The translations under genes were made by a program, and so were the position numbers. 64,000 nt of DNA, taken from positions 62,001 to 126,000 of the forward strand of contig JAVYOA010000002.1 in NCBI GenBank assembly GCA_038734945.1, given 5' to 3'. A model generated the notes under the pieces. It had not been told where the DNA came from. It did not search any database and saw only the letters and a program-made list of their open reading frames with translations. This document shows, one piece after another, positions 42,720 to 50,974 of this stretch; the stretch's first letter is position 1; every line of letters begins with the position of its first letter. The DNA comes from Fervidicoccaceae archaeon. Its GTDB lineage: Archaea; Thermoproteota; Thermoprotei_A; Sulfolobales; Fervidicoccaceae.

Positions 42720-43005
42720 ATACAGAGATCATAAAGAAGTGTATACAAGGGACTACTCTCGCTGGAGCGTCTATCCAAAAATACCTAGGCCAGAGGAGTT
42801 TGGACAGAACAACAGAATAGTGCCGGGCTCCATAGTAGTTGTTGAAATAAGCGATATTGATGAAAAAGGAAGGGGTGTAGGCATACTCAACAGAGTGAAG
42901 ATACATGTAAATGGAGGATGCACTGTAGGAGATAAAGTTAAAGCAAAGATAATAGAGAAGAGAGATAATGAAGCTCTAGCCGATCTCATTGATATATTGA
43001 GGTGA
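42712..43005 (+). CDS. TRAM-domain RNA-binding protein
   Basis: 97 aa from ATG 42712 (GGTGATG lies 7 nt upstream; the frame extends to 42697). The C-terminal 65 residues form a TRAM domain: [43 protein letters not shown]. The N-terminal part ([21 protein letters not shown]) is basic and aromatic. Small archaeal TRAM proteins act as RNA chaperones. The next gene starts at its stop codon (GTGA). Confidence 0.85.
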   Translation: MTKYRDHKEVYTRDYSRWSVYPKIPRPEEFGQNNRIVPGSIVVVEISDIDEKGRGVGILNRVKIHVNGGCTVGDKVKAKIIEKRDNEALADLIDILR

Positions 43006-43514
43006 ACTGGTTGTCCCAGGGAGGAGAATCCCCTCGCCTGGAGGTTGTAACCATAGAAATACCTGAAGGAGCCAATATAATTGTCGGAAGGAGTCATTTC
43101 ATAAAGAGCGTTGAAGATATATATGAAGCTCTTGTGACCAGCTCTACTTCAATTAAGTTTGGTCTAGCTTTCAATGAGGCGAGCGGGAAGAGGCTAATAA
43201 GATATGATGGAAATGATAAAGAGCTGATAGATGCTGCCGTGTCTGCTGCTAAGAGGATAGGTGCAGGACACATATTTGTTATATTTCTCAAAAACGCTTG
43301 GCCAATAAATGTTCTCAATGCACTTAAGAATGTCCAAGAAGTGGTAAACCTATATGTCGCAACATCCAATCCAGTACAAATTATTGTTGCTGAAACTAAT
43401 CAGGGAAGAGCTGTTCTTGGAGCAGTCGATGGGTATGTCCCGGTAGGTATAGAGCAAAAAGAGGATGTGGAGGAAAGAATTGAATTTCTAAAAAAGATAG
43501 GATACAAAAGATAA
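43002..43514 (+). CDS. Adenosine-specific kinase family protein
   Basis: 170-aa protein of the PF04008 family. Diagnostic pieces are [21 protein letters not shown] and [30 protein letters not shown]. It binds adenosine/ATP in the structural literature of the family, although physiological activity is debated. Start is GTG at 43002, overlapping the TRAM stop; a TTG at 43011 with GAGGTGA upstream is equally good. Confidence 0.85.
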   Translation: MNWLSQGGESPRLEVVTIEIPEGANIIVGRSHFIKSVEDIYEALVTSSTSIKFGLAFNEASGKRLIRYDGNDKELIDAAVSAAKRIGAGHIFVIFLKNAWPINVLNALKNVQEVVNLYVATSNPVQIIVAETNQGRAVLGAVDGYVPVGIEQKEDVEERIEFLKKIGYKR

Positions 43515-43536
43515 GGCTGAGAGTGCGAGCGAGAAA

Positions 43537-44733
43537 TCACTTGCTTTTTTCTTCAACAAACTCTTTAATAAGCTCGGCACCTATCTCTATATTTTCTCTT
43601 TTTGTGGCATAACTGAACCTGACGAAATCGCTGCCGTATTGTATAGAAAAGCTTCTTCCCGGGAGTATTAGAACTCCCTTCTCCCACAATAGCTTCATCA
43701 CGAATTCGTCAATTGTCATGCCTGTTCTTCTCAATGCTTCGGTTATCCTGGGGAACATGTAGAAAGCTCCTCCAGGAAGATAAGCTTCAATTCCAGCTAT
43801 CTCGTTCAGCTTTTTGTAAAGTATCTTTCTCCTCTCGCTGAACTCCTTTATCATCTCAAAAGTAGGAGAAAAGCTGCTTTCCAGAGCAGATATTCCTGCC
43901 CACTGAACAAAGTTTGGAGCACAGCTATAGACATTCACTGCCAATGTATCCAATAGACGAATCAATTCCTCTTTAGCAGCCAGATATCCCAGTCTCCATC
44001 CAGTCATGCTGAATGTTTTGCTGAAGGATTGTATCAGAATGGAATTTTCCTGCCATCCATCTATCTGCGTAATGCTATAGAAGTTTCCATCATAGATGAA
44101 ATAATCATAAACCTCATCAGAAATGAGGGCTATGTTGTGATCCCTTGCTATTTCATATATAGCTTTTATGGTTTGCTTACCAAAAACGTTTCCAGTAGGA
44201 TTATCAGGATTATTTATAACAATGGCACTGGTCTTCGATGATATTTTTTCCTTCAGGTCCTCCAAATTAAGCTCAAAGCCCTTGTCCTTTCCCAGCCATC
44301 TCATTGATACATAGATCGGCTTAGCTCCAAGGAATTTTGCTGTCTGTCCGTAGGCATAGTAAGATGGTTCCACGATTAGAACTTCAGAGTCCTTTGACAC
44401 TACTCCTGACATGGCAAGAAATATGGCTGTCTTTCCTCCCGTTGTGACCAATATGTTTCTATAGTCAACGCCCGCTCCATATTTCTTATTGAGATATCTC
44501 GATATTGATTCCCTAAGCTCAGGTATTCCTGCAGATTCAGTGTATCCCGTCTTTCCCTCATCTATGGCCTTTTTTGCTGCCTCTTTTATATGCGAGAATG
44601 TATCGAAGTCTGGCTGTCCTATTCCAAAGCTGATTATTTTCTTTCCAGTTTTTTGCGCTACCTCCCGTGCCTTTGAGAGGAAGTAGAAGGCTTGCTCTCC
44701 TTCGAGTTCATTGAGTGCTCCGTTTATTTTCAT
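43537..44733 (-). CDS. Class I/II aminotransferase (aspartate aminotransferase-like)
   Basis: 398-aa PLP enzyme. Conserved pieces are FGIGQPDFDTFSHI, NNPDNPTGNV, LISDEVYDYFIYDG and the PLP lysine in QSFSKTFSMTGWRLGYL, with the C-terminal RFSYAT arginine region (binds the substrate carboxylate). Length and order fit the fold type I subfamily used by archaea for aspartate or aromatic amino acids. Preferred amino acid cannot be told. Confidence 0.9.
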   Translation of the reverse strand: MKINGALNELEGEQAFYFLSKAREVAQKTGKKIISFGIGQPDFDTFSHIKEAAKKAIDEGKTGYTESAGIPELRESISRYLNKKYGAGVDYRNILVTTGGKTAIFLAMSGVVSKDSEVLIVEPSYYAYGQTAKFLGAKPIYVSMRWLGKDKGFELNLEDLKEKISSKTSAIVINNPDNPTGNVFGKQTIKAIYEIARDHNIALISDEVYDYFIYDGNFYSITQIDGWQENSILIQSFSKTFSMTGWRLGYLAAKEELIRLLDTLAVNVYSCAPNFVQWAGISALESSFSPTFEMIKEFSERRKILYKKLNEIAGIEAYLPGGAFYMFPRITEALRRTGMTIDEFVMKLLWEKGVLILPGRSFSIQYGSDFVRFSYATKRENIEIGAELIKEFVEEKSK

Positions 44734-44942
44734 GATTTTAACCTCACTCCTAATTTCCTTTTTTGATAATTTTAAATTTTTTCAACCTATTTCTTACCTA
44801 ACAATAAAAGATATTATAGAAATTATGAAAGCAAAAAAAGAAAAAAATAATAATTTTTTCTGAGAAAAAAGCTGTCATTAAAAGCGATAATATATAGCTT
44901 GTGAATGTAAAATCATAATAAAGGAGTGCCGATCTAAGATAA

Positions 44943-45521
44943 TTGGGATTGAAATTGCCGAGAAAGGCGAATAAAGCGAGAAAGGAAGAAGCTTCCCGAG
45001 AGGAAAGGGGGAAGGTTGAGGCTGTCGCGACTATTTCTCTCTACCAACCATATGTACTGGATCTGGGAGAGCTAGCCATTTATGGCTACATCCCGTTTGA
45101 GGAAAACCTCCAAACCGAGAAGATTGAATCAACATCGACGGTTGAGGCACTCAAAGAGGGGACGAGAATTCTTGAGAGGCTGAAAAACAGCATGAAGAAT
45201 AAGGTAAAAGATGGTCTTCTTCTTATAGATCTCTCTGGAAGGGGGTTTACTATTCATTTAGGAGCATATATAAATGAACCAAAGTGGCCTGGGATTCTTC
45301 TATATAGGCCAGCTAGGCTGAATGGCGTTGGAAAGGTGATAAGGGAGGGGGAAAGGTGGGAGGTTAAATGGATAAGAAAAACTATGCCGAGGGAGTTCTA
45401 CGTATATGAGGGGGAAATTAAATTTGCTGGAGAACCATTCGATATAGTCCTTGATACAGATCAGGGAATGAGGGTGATTTTTGCTGAGAAGAAATCCGTG
45501 GCAAATGGAGCTGAGAATTGA
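44943..45521 (+). CDS. Protein of unknown function, upstream partner of JAMM-type protein
   Basis: 192-aa protein. The first 25 residues are basic and charged (LPRKANKARKEEASREERG). The rest is beta-rich with a two-helix insert near 75-95 (KEGTRILERLKNSMKNKVKD). I do not recognise the family. TTG start at 44943 with GGAGTG well upstream. Its 3' end overlaps the JAMM-type gene by 17 bp (from ATG 45505), so they are translated together. It may be a binding partner of that protein. Confidence 0.5.
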   Translation: MGLKLPRKANKARKEEASREERGKVEAVATISLYQPYVLDLGELAIYGYIPFEENLQTEKIESTSTVEALKEGTRILERLKNSMKNKVKDGLLLIDLSGRGFTIHLGAYINEPKWPGILLYRPARLNGVGKVIREGERWEVKWIRKTMPREFYVYEGEIKFAGEPFDIVLDTDQGMRVIFAEKKSVANGAEN

Positions 45522-46239
45522 GGGCGCTAGAAAGATAGAAAAAATGTGCACTGGAATAAAAGCTTGTGAGGATATTTTGCTCGAGGGAGGCAGAGATATA
45601 TCAATAGACTTCGATAGAGGGAGGATCTTTGCCTCAGGAAATATAAGCAGAGATGTGATTGAGGGATTCAAAAGCAGGTATGGAGAGAAGATTTCTCTTG
45701 TGCTAGAGGAAGATGAGGGAAGAGGAATCCCTCTCAAGGATGCTTATTTGACTTTTGCCGAGGAGTTCCATTTTCTGGGAAAGGAAGCATTAGAGCTTGT
45801 TGTAGGGAGAACAGCGATGGTAGGTATGGAGCACGCAGTCTTCATTACAGATGATGGTACTGCTATAGCTATCGAAGGGGAAAGGGATCGCGTGCTTTTT
45901 CCTCCTTCATCTCTATGCATAGCTATTCATACACACCCATCAATCAAGGATCTCTCTGCTTCAGTCTCGTGCTTCCCTTCAACAGCTGATCTCAGAAATG
46001 CAGTTAGTTTCTTTCTTGATGGGGGAATTCTTTTTGGTATAGCATGCAGAGGATTTGCGCTATACATTCAGAGAACGTGGATAGTTACAGATGAAATGCT
46101 GGAATCACTGGCTGATTTACCAAAAAAAGCGGAGAAAATTCTGAATTCATGGAGGAAGAGTGGGAGCGATCCGTTACTAAAGTTGAGAGAAATAGCTAAA
46201 GGACTTCCGCTCGAAATTTCTCTAAAACCACTTGATTAA
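45505..46239 (+). CDS. JAMM/JAB1-motif protein, putative metalloprotease
   Basis: 244 aa from ATG 45505 (the frame is open from 45481). The C-terminal half has the JAMM metal motif H142-x-H144-P (AIHTHPS) and S159-x2-D162 (PSTAD), with a candidate Glu at 109 (GMEHAVFIT). The spacing from HxHP to the S-x-x-D is longer than usual by about 6-7 residues. The N-terminal half has no known domain. It would be a zinc-dependent isopeptidase-like or metalloprotease enzyme. Activity is not proven by motif alone. Confidence 0.65.
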   Translation: MELRIEGARKIEKMCTGIKACEDILLEGGRDISIDFDRGRIFASGNISRDVIEGFKSRYGEKISLVLEEDEGRGIPLKDAYLTFAEEFHFLGKEALELVVGRTAMVGMEHAVFITDDGTAIAIEGERDRVLFPPSSLCIAIHTHPSIKDLSASVSCFPSTADLRNAVSFFLDGGILFGIACRGFALYIQRTWIVTDEMLESLADLPKKAEKILNSWRKSGSDPLLKLREIAKGLPLEISLKPLD

Positions 46240-46290
46240 AAATTCAAGATCTAAAATGACTTTTTATTGTGAGTTCTTCTCGTTCTTTGT

Positions 46291-47952
46291 TCAATCCAAG
46301 CCAAGCAAGTTCTTGATTATACTTATGAGAACATTGGAGTCCTTTTCCATAATTGAAAAAGGAATAGGCTGAGAAGGATATAGATCTGAGAGAGAGACTG
46401 TTTCCTTCTCAAGAGCATTCTCACTATATCCCTTCTCTATTCTATCAAGAATGAGCTCAGCTTCTTCCCTGTTAAGTATCCCAATATCTCTCTTTATTTC
46501 GGTCAGCTTTCTTGATGCTGTATATGTAGCTCTACTTATATCTATTCTGCTCATCCATAGGGTCTCGTAGTTCAACATTCCCCTCCAATCATAAGCGTTC
46601 TCCAACAAATTCATATGCTCTGATAGGCTCCTTGCTGTGATTATGTATCCAAACGATTCTGGATTATCGAATGCACGACTTCCTGGATCGATGAATGGTG
46701 CTAGAGGAGCCACGAAGAAATCAACCTTGTTTCTCTTCTCTTCTGGGAGTTCTTCGAGAAGGGAAGATATAAAGCGTGGGAGAGTTTCTGAGTCCTCAAC
46801 TCTTTGCCTGGGTAGGCCAATTAAAAAGTAAATGTCCACTCTCTTGATGCCCAAACCGATTGAATTCTTAACAAAATTAAATAGGGAATTGTTTCCGTAT
46901 GGCCTTCCATAGAGCTTTCTGACTTCCTCTATATGGGATTCAGGACTAATCTGAAAGTAAATATCGGCATCTATTGAGGATATTTTTTCTATGAGCTCCC
47001 TGCTTGGAGGTATGAAGAACTCGAAAAATATGGTTCTTGCTGATAGCCTTTCCTTCTTAATTTCCTCCAACAGCTTTTCCAGTCTACCTCTTCCCATAAG
47101 CTGTATGTCACCAACAAGGAAAATTGGCATGTCCATGTACTCGCTTATGCTCCTCATTTCATTAATGATTGCTCTTGGTGATTTTAGGGCCAAGTGTTTT
47201 CTTTTAAAATATTTTTCATATGCATACTTAGATCCACCGCAGGCAAGACAGTTGAAGTGGCATCCCTTGTAGAGAATTATTCCACCTATTGGATGCCTAA
47301 TGAAATCGGCGAAAGGAAGCCAACCTACTGGATCCTTAGAACTGGAGAGGTTTTTGAACAGCTCGTGGTAATCTAATCCATAGTCACTGATATCATTTGG
47401 AACAAACGAAATAGGATTGACTCTTATCCTGTTTCCTTCTCTGAAAGCTAAGTTAGGTATGTCCTGAAGATTCTTACCATTGGCCAAGCTATCAAGAAGC
47501 CTTTCCATAGGAATTTCAGTCGTGTCTCCAAGAACGATGGCATCTATCCAGTCGAACTTGCTCAATATTTCCCTGTGAAAAATTGTAGCTGAAAGACCTC
47601 CCAGAACTATGAAAATGTCTGGTCTTTCTTTCTTTATCATTCTAGCAAGCTCTATGGATCCGTGAGAATGAACCATCCAATGAAGGTCTATTCCAACAAC
47701 ACCAGCATCGATGCTCTCAATATATTTTTGAAGATTAAGGCTCTCATCAAGAATCATTTTAGCTGCTAGATTGCTTATAGAAACTCTGTAGCCCTTTTTC
47801 ATTAAGTGAAATGACATGGTGAGAAATCCGTAGGGGTACATATCAAATATCGGAGTTGAGGGAATAACATCACTTATAGGGCCGAACCTTCTCTTCTCCT
47901 CTCGAAAATATAAATAGCTTGGTGGGTGTATGAGCAGTAGATCCGCCTTCAT
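46291..47952 (-). CDS. B12-binding-type radical SAM protein
   Basis: 553-aa enzyme. An N-terminal Rossmann-like B12-binding type domain (about 1-170) precedes the radical SAM core with C231-x3-C235-x2-C238 (KGCHFNCLACG) and LVGDIQLMG-type motifs. The conserved DxHxxG of cobalamin ligands is not seen in full, so cobalamin binding is uncertain. The C-terminal half is elongated and helical. The gene starts 5 bp after the MmgE/PrpD stop, so the two form an operon. Confidence 0.85.
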   Translation of the reverse strand: MKADLLLIHPPSYLYFREEKRRFGPISDVIPSTPIFDMYPYGFLTMSFHLMKKGYRVSISNLAAKMILDESLNLQKYIESIDAGVVGIDLHWMVHSHGSIELARMIKKERPDIFIVLGGLSATIFHREILSKFDWIDAIVLGDTTEIPMERLLDSLANGKNLQDIPNLAFREGNRIRVNPISFVPNDISDYGLDYHELFKNLSSSKDPVGWLPFADFIRHPIGGIILYKGCHFNCLACGGSKYAYEKYFKRKHLALKSPRAIINEMRSISEYMDMPIFLVGDIQLMGRGRLEKLLEEIKKERLSARTIFFEFFIPPSRELIEKISSIDADIYFQISPESHIEEVRKLYGRPYGNNSLFNFVKNSIGLGIKRVDIYFLIGLPRQRVEDSETLPRFISSLLEELPEEKRNKVDFFVAPLAPFIDPGSRAFDNPESFGYIITARSLSEHMNLLENAYDWRGMLNYETLWMSRIDISRATYTASRKLTEIKRDIGILNREEAELILDRIEKGYSENALEKETVSLSDLYPSQPIPFSIMEKDSNVLISIIKNLLGLD

Positions 47953-47957
47953 TTTGA

Positions 47958-49313
47958 TCAGTCTTCATATACTTCTCTGAATAGTTGATTTATTTTCATA
48001 TTGTTATTATTTTTTAAAGTTAAATCAATAAATTTAAGTATTCTCCTGTTTCCTGAATATTGAGAAAGTGATCTCAGCTTCTCGTAAAGAACATCCTCGG
48101 TGAGCGTTTTGGAAGGATCTCCGTATGGTATGTCCTCATGCTCCTCTAAAACTGTCCCATTTTTCATTTTCACTCTGACAGTGACTGGATGCTTCTTTGG
48201 AAAGTACGCAGTATAGTCCTCACGCACTCTAACCCTAACTTTCTTCTCAATCTCTCTTACCAGCGGATCGCTCAGCGACTCAAATATTTCCTTAAGTCCA
48301 ACCCATTTTTTCACTAATGCAGTTGCTGTGAGAAATGTGAGGCTGAACATGGCTTCCTCGAGAGTGGATGGGGAGACAACATCTGCAACTTCAGATGCTT
48401 CCTCAAAAACTTCTAGTTCTATGCTGTCAATGTTGTTCAAATCTACCTGGTTGCTCAGCTTTAGAGAAGCCTGAATGGTTGTGTGGCTGTTCCTACATGT
48501 TGGAAATATCTTGTAGCCTATTCTGAGAACTGCTGGTTCCCTCTCAGTCTGAGGATTATTTTCACATTGTTTCGATAGTATGCTGCATATTTTTTCCTCT
48601 ACATCATACGTTTCCCTTGAGAGGCTTGTGAAGGCCTCGCTCATCATGTATGAGTAGTATCCAACAAGAGAAGCGTGAGCAGGACTCATGGGCTTTATTA
48701 CAACAAGTCTATTGATGAGCGGCATAAAGCCTCCAGCATATGTAATTGCTAGCAACATAGAACTGAGTATGCTATCATCTTCTCTCTCATCAATCCAAGA
48801 GAGCATTGCGGCCACTGCTACTCCTGCCACTGTAGATGTATTGTGCCATGTTCTGTAATGAGATCTCCCTAGCCATCTGCCGAACTCCTCTGCTATTTGA
48901 TATCCATAAATTATTCCTGCAGTTATTTCTTCCAGAGACAGGTCCTTTTTTTGAGCCAGGAGTACGGCGGAGGGGATTATCGAGGCTCCAGGATGAAGTA
49001 TGCCCAGAGGAAGCCAGTCATCGAGCTCAAGCGAGTGAGCTGCGAAGGAATTCAGAACGAGGGCCGTGGTATCGTCTACCCTGATCATCCTTTCACCGAA
49101 GACGATAGCGTCCCCCCTGCCGCTCCCATTTTGAAGAAGAATTTCTCTCAGCTTTTTCACTCTCGAATCGATTGAGTGAGAAGCCATTGCTATAGAAATT
49201 GTATCTATAAGAGATGTGAGGGCAGCTTTGTGCTCTCTAAAGTTTGCTCTTTCAGCAATCTCTGCAGCATTGTCCAGAAGCTCTCTCAGCTTGCCCTTCC
49301 CCAATTTAAGCAC
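47958..49313 (-). CDS. MmgE/PrpD-family protein
   Basis: 451-aa protein. MmgE/PrpD markers are LNSFAAHSLELDDW, HPGASIIPSAV, GRWLGRSHYRTWHNT and GYKIFPTCRNSHTTIQ. The family includes 2-methylcitrate dehydratase and cis-aconitate decarboxylase-like enzymes; the substrate here is not known. The product is followed by the B12-type radical SAM gene in the same transcript, which could point to a branched- or unusual-acid pathway. Starts about 130 bp from Orc1/Cdc6 in the opposite direction. Confidence 0.87.
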   Translation of the reverse strand: MLKLGKGKLRELLDNAAEIAERANFREHKAALTSLIDTISIAMASHSIDSRVKKLREILLQNGSGRGDAIVFGERMIRVDDTTALVLNSFAAHSLELDDWLPLGILHPGASIIPSAVLLAQKKDLSLEEITAGIIYGYQIAEEFGRWLGRSHYRTWHNTSTVAGVAVAAMLSWIDEREDDSILSSMLLAITYAGGFMPLINRLVVIKPMSPAHASLVGYYSYMMSEAFTSLSRETYDVEEKICSILSKQCENNPQTEREPAVLRIGYKIFPTCRNSHTTIQASLKLSNQVDLNNIDSIELEVFEEASEVADVVSPSTLEEAMFSLTFLTATALVKKWVGLKEIFESLSDPLVREIEKKVRVRVREDYTAYFPKKHPVTVRVKMKNGTVLEEHEDIPYGDPSKTLTEDVLYEKLRSLSQYSGNRRILKFIDLTLKNNNNMKINQLFREVYED

Positions 49314-49445
49314 CTCGCCAAAAAAACTAATTTATTTTTTAGCCGATCGAGGTTAATATTATCAAATAGAAAAAATACTTTCGGACAACTATTTATTTAA
49401 AGAGAGCAGCAAGATCCTGAAACAACAAATTGGTTGGGAGAGCAC
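49314..49445. other. Divergent AT-rich gap upstream of orc1/cdc6 (possible origin region)
   Basis: 132 bp between MmgE/PrpD and the Orc1/Cdc6 start. It holds runs such as AAAAAAACTAATTTATTTTTTAG and a TTATTTAAAG box. Origins are often placed next to orc1/cdc6 in archaea. I found no convincing ORB repeat or long dyad (a TCCTGAAAC-N-GGTTGGG stretch is only loosely similar), so the origin call is weak. Confidence 0.25.
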
Positions 49446-50675
49446 ATGTCGTATTTCGAAAAAATAATAGAGAAGGAGCTGAAGGCTCCATCCGTGTTTA
49501 GAGAGAAATACAAGCTGTATCCAGAATATACTCCATCAGTGCTCCCCCACAGGGAAAAGCAGCTGAAGGAGCTCACCCAGAGGTTCAAAGGAATCTTCAC
49601 ATCTCCAGGAGAGGAGATGCTGAGGGTTGTACTCACCGGTTCCTATGGAACAGGTAAAACAGTAACAGCGAAGGTCTTCGGAGAGACCATCTCCTCCCTG
49701 GCTAGGAAAAAAGGCATTAATGTAAGGTACGTCCATGTTAACTGCTTCAAGTCCAGAACTCTTCCGCAGGTAATACATTCTATTTCATCTGGCCTTGGTA
49801 TAGCTCTCCCACAGAGGGGATTAAGCGTTCAGGAACTTCTGAGGGGTCTGCTCGATGATCTTGAGAGAAAGAACGCCTATGCTCTCATTGCTTTGGACGA
49901 GTTCGATTATTTCATGATATCAAGTTCCATCAGCAATCCCCTATATACATTGGTCAGGCTATATGATGACTATTCGCTTGAAAGAAAGAGAGTGAACTAC
50001 ATCTTCATAGTCAGAGATCCAAGCGTACTTGAGTTGGGGGGCGAAGCTTCGAGCTCGTATTTCATGCATGATATCATATCTTTTCCCCCATATAGTTCCT
50101 CCGAGCTCTATGATATACTTCGTGTTAGGGCAGAGGAGGCCCTTTTTCCAGGTGTTATATCTGAAGAAGGACTGAGGTACATTTCTCTCCTTGAGGGGCA
50201 TGATAGAGGGGGGCTGGGAAGCGCTAGAACGGCTCTTGAGATACTCGTGAGAGCTGGAGAGAGCGCAGACTCCGAGGGAAGAGGAAGCATAACAATTGAT
50301 GACATAAGAAAGGCTCAGATTGTGGTTAGACCAGAAACTGCCCTCCTTCAAGATCAGCTTCAGTCCCTGGAAACTCATGAGCTCATAATCTTCCTTTCCA
50401 TTGTTAAGGCTCTGAGGAGATCTGGAAGCAGTTTCGTGAGAATGGGGGAAGTTGAAAGTGTTTACAGGCAGATATGTGAGAGCTACAGGGAGAGAGCAAG
50501 GAAGCACACTCAGCTTTATACAAACATGATGAAGTTGAAAAGCATGGGAATCATAGTAGCAAGAAGCAGTGGAAGGGGATATAGAGGGAAAAGCACGCTT
50601 CTAGGCATAATAGGTGGGCCACTTGAGGAGCTGGAGAGGAAAGTGGAGGATCTCCTCAGCAAGCGAGGAAAGTGA
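49446..50675 (+). CDS. cdc6: Orc1/Cdc6-family replication initiator
   Basis: 409 aa from ATG 49446, which has GGGAG six bases upstream. AAA+ core with PHREKQLKEL at the N-terminus, Walker A TGSYGTGKTVTAK, Walker B LIALDEFDYF and sensor-2 region RGGLGSARTALEIL. The C-terminal winged helix follows (LLGIIGGP). This protein binds origins and recruits MCM. The wHTH gene downstream overlaps or adjoins its stop. Confidence 0.93.
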   Translation: MSYFEKIIEKELKAPSVFREKYKLYPEYTPSVLPHREKQLKELTQRFKGIFTSPGEEMLRVVLTGSYGTGKTVTAKVFGETISSLARKKGINVRYVHVNCFKSRTLPQVIHSISSGLGIALPQRGLSVQELLRGLLDDLERKNAYALIALDEFDYFMISSSISNPLYTLVRLYDDYSLERKRVNYIFIVRDPSVLELGGEASSSYFMHDIISFPPYSSSELYDILRVRAEEALFPGVISEEGLRYISLLEGHDRGGLGSARTALEILVRAGESADSEGRGSITIDDIRKAQIVVRPETALLQDQLQSLETHELIIFLSIVKALRRSGSSFVRMGEVESVYRQICESYRERARKHTQLYTNMMKLKSMGIIVARSSGRGYRGKSTLLGIIGGPLEELERKVEDLLSKRGK

Positions 50676-50678
50676 GTG

Positions 50679-50942
50679 ATGTTCAATAGCCTATGGAGAA
50701 GAGGCAAGTACAAAGTACTCAAGATAATCTATGAATATGGTGAAGTCAATATTTCGAGAATTGCGAGAGAGAGTGGATTAAATTACAATTACGTTAAGAA
50801 ATACCTTAGAGAGCTAATCAACATGGAATTGGTGAATGAGAGGACTTTTGGGAGGGCAAAACTGTACTCCATAAACTATGCAAGTCAAAAGGCTCTGCTC
50901 CTAAGAGATGTTCTCGAGGCTCTTGAATGGATAGAGAAGTAA
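50679..50942 (+). CDS. Small winged-helix transcription regulator
   Basis: 87-88-aa protein with ArsR/MarR-like wHTH: KVLKIIYEYGEVNISRIARESGLNYNYVKKYLREL (helices 2-3) and LVNERTFGRAKLYSIN (wing). The start ATG at 50679 (or GTG 50676) lies at the end of the Orc1 gene, so it may be co-transcribed. Targets unknown. It has no effector-binding domain. Confidence 0.75.
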   Translation: MFNSLWRRGKYKVLKIIYEYGEVNISRIARESGLNYNYVKKYLRELINMELVNERTFGRAKLYSINYASQKALLLRDVLEALEWIEK

Positions 50943-50974
50943 CTTCTTACTGATCGCTATGGAGCTGAAGAAAG

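Noticed and set aside
49314-49445. ORB-like origin repeats upstream of orc1/cdc6
   Set aside because: TCCTGAAAC then GGTTGGG has only loose similarity to ORB elements and no repeat copy or G-string follows; I kept only the weak positional suggestion.
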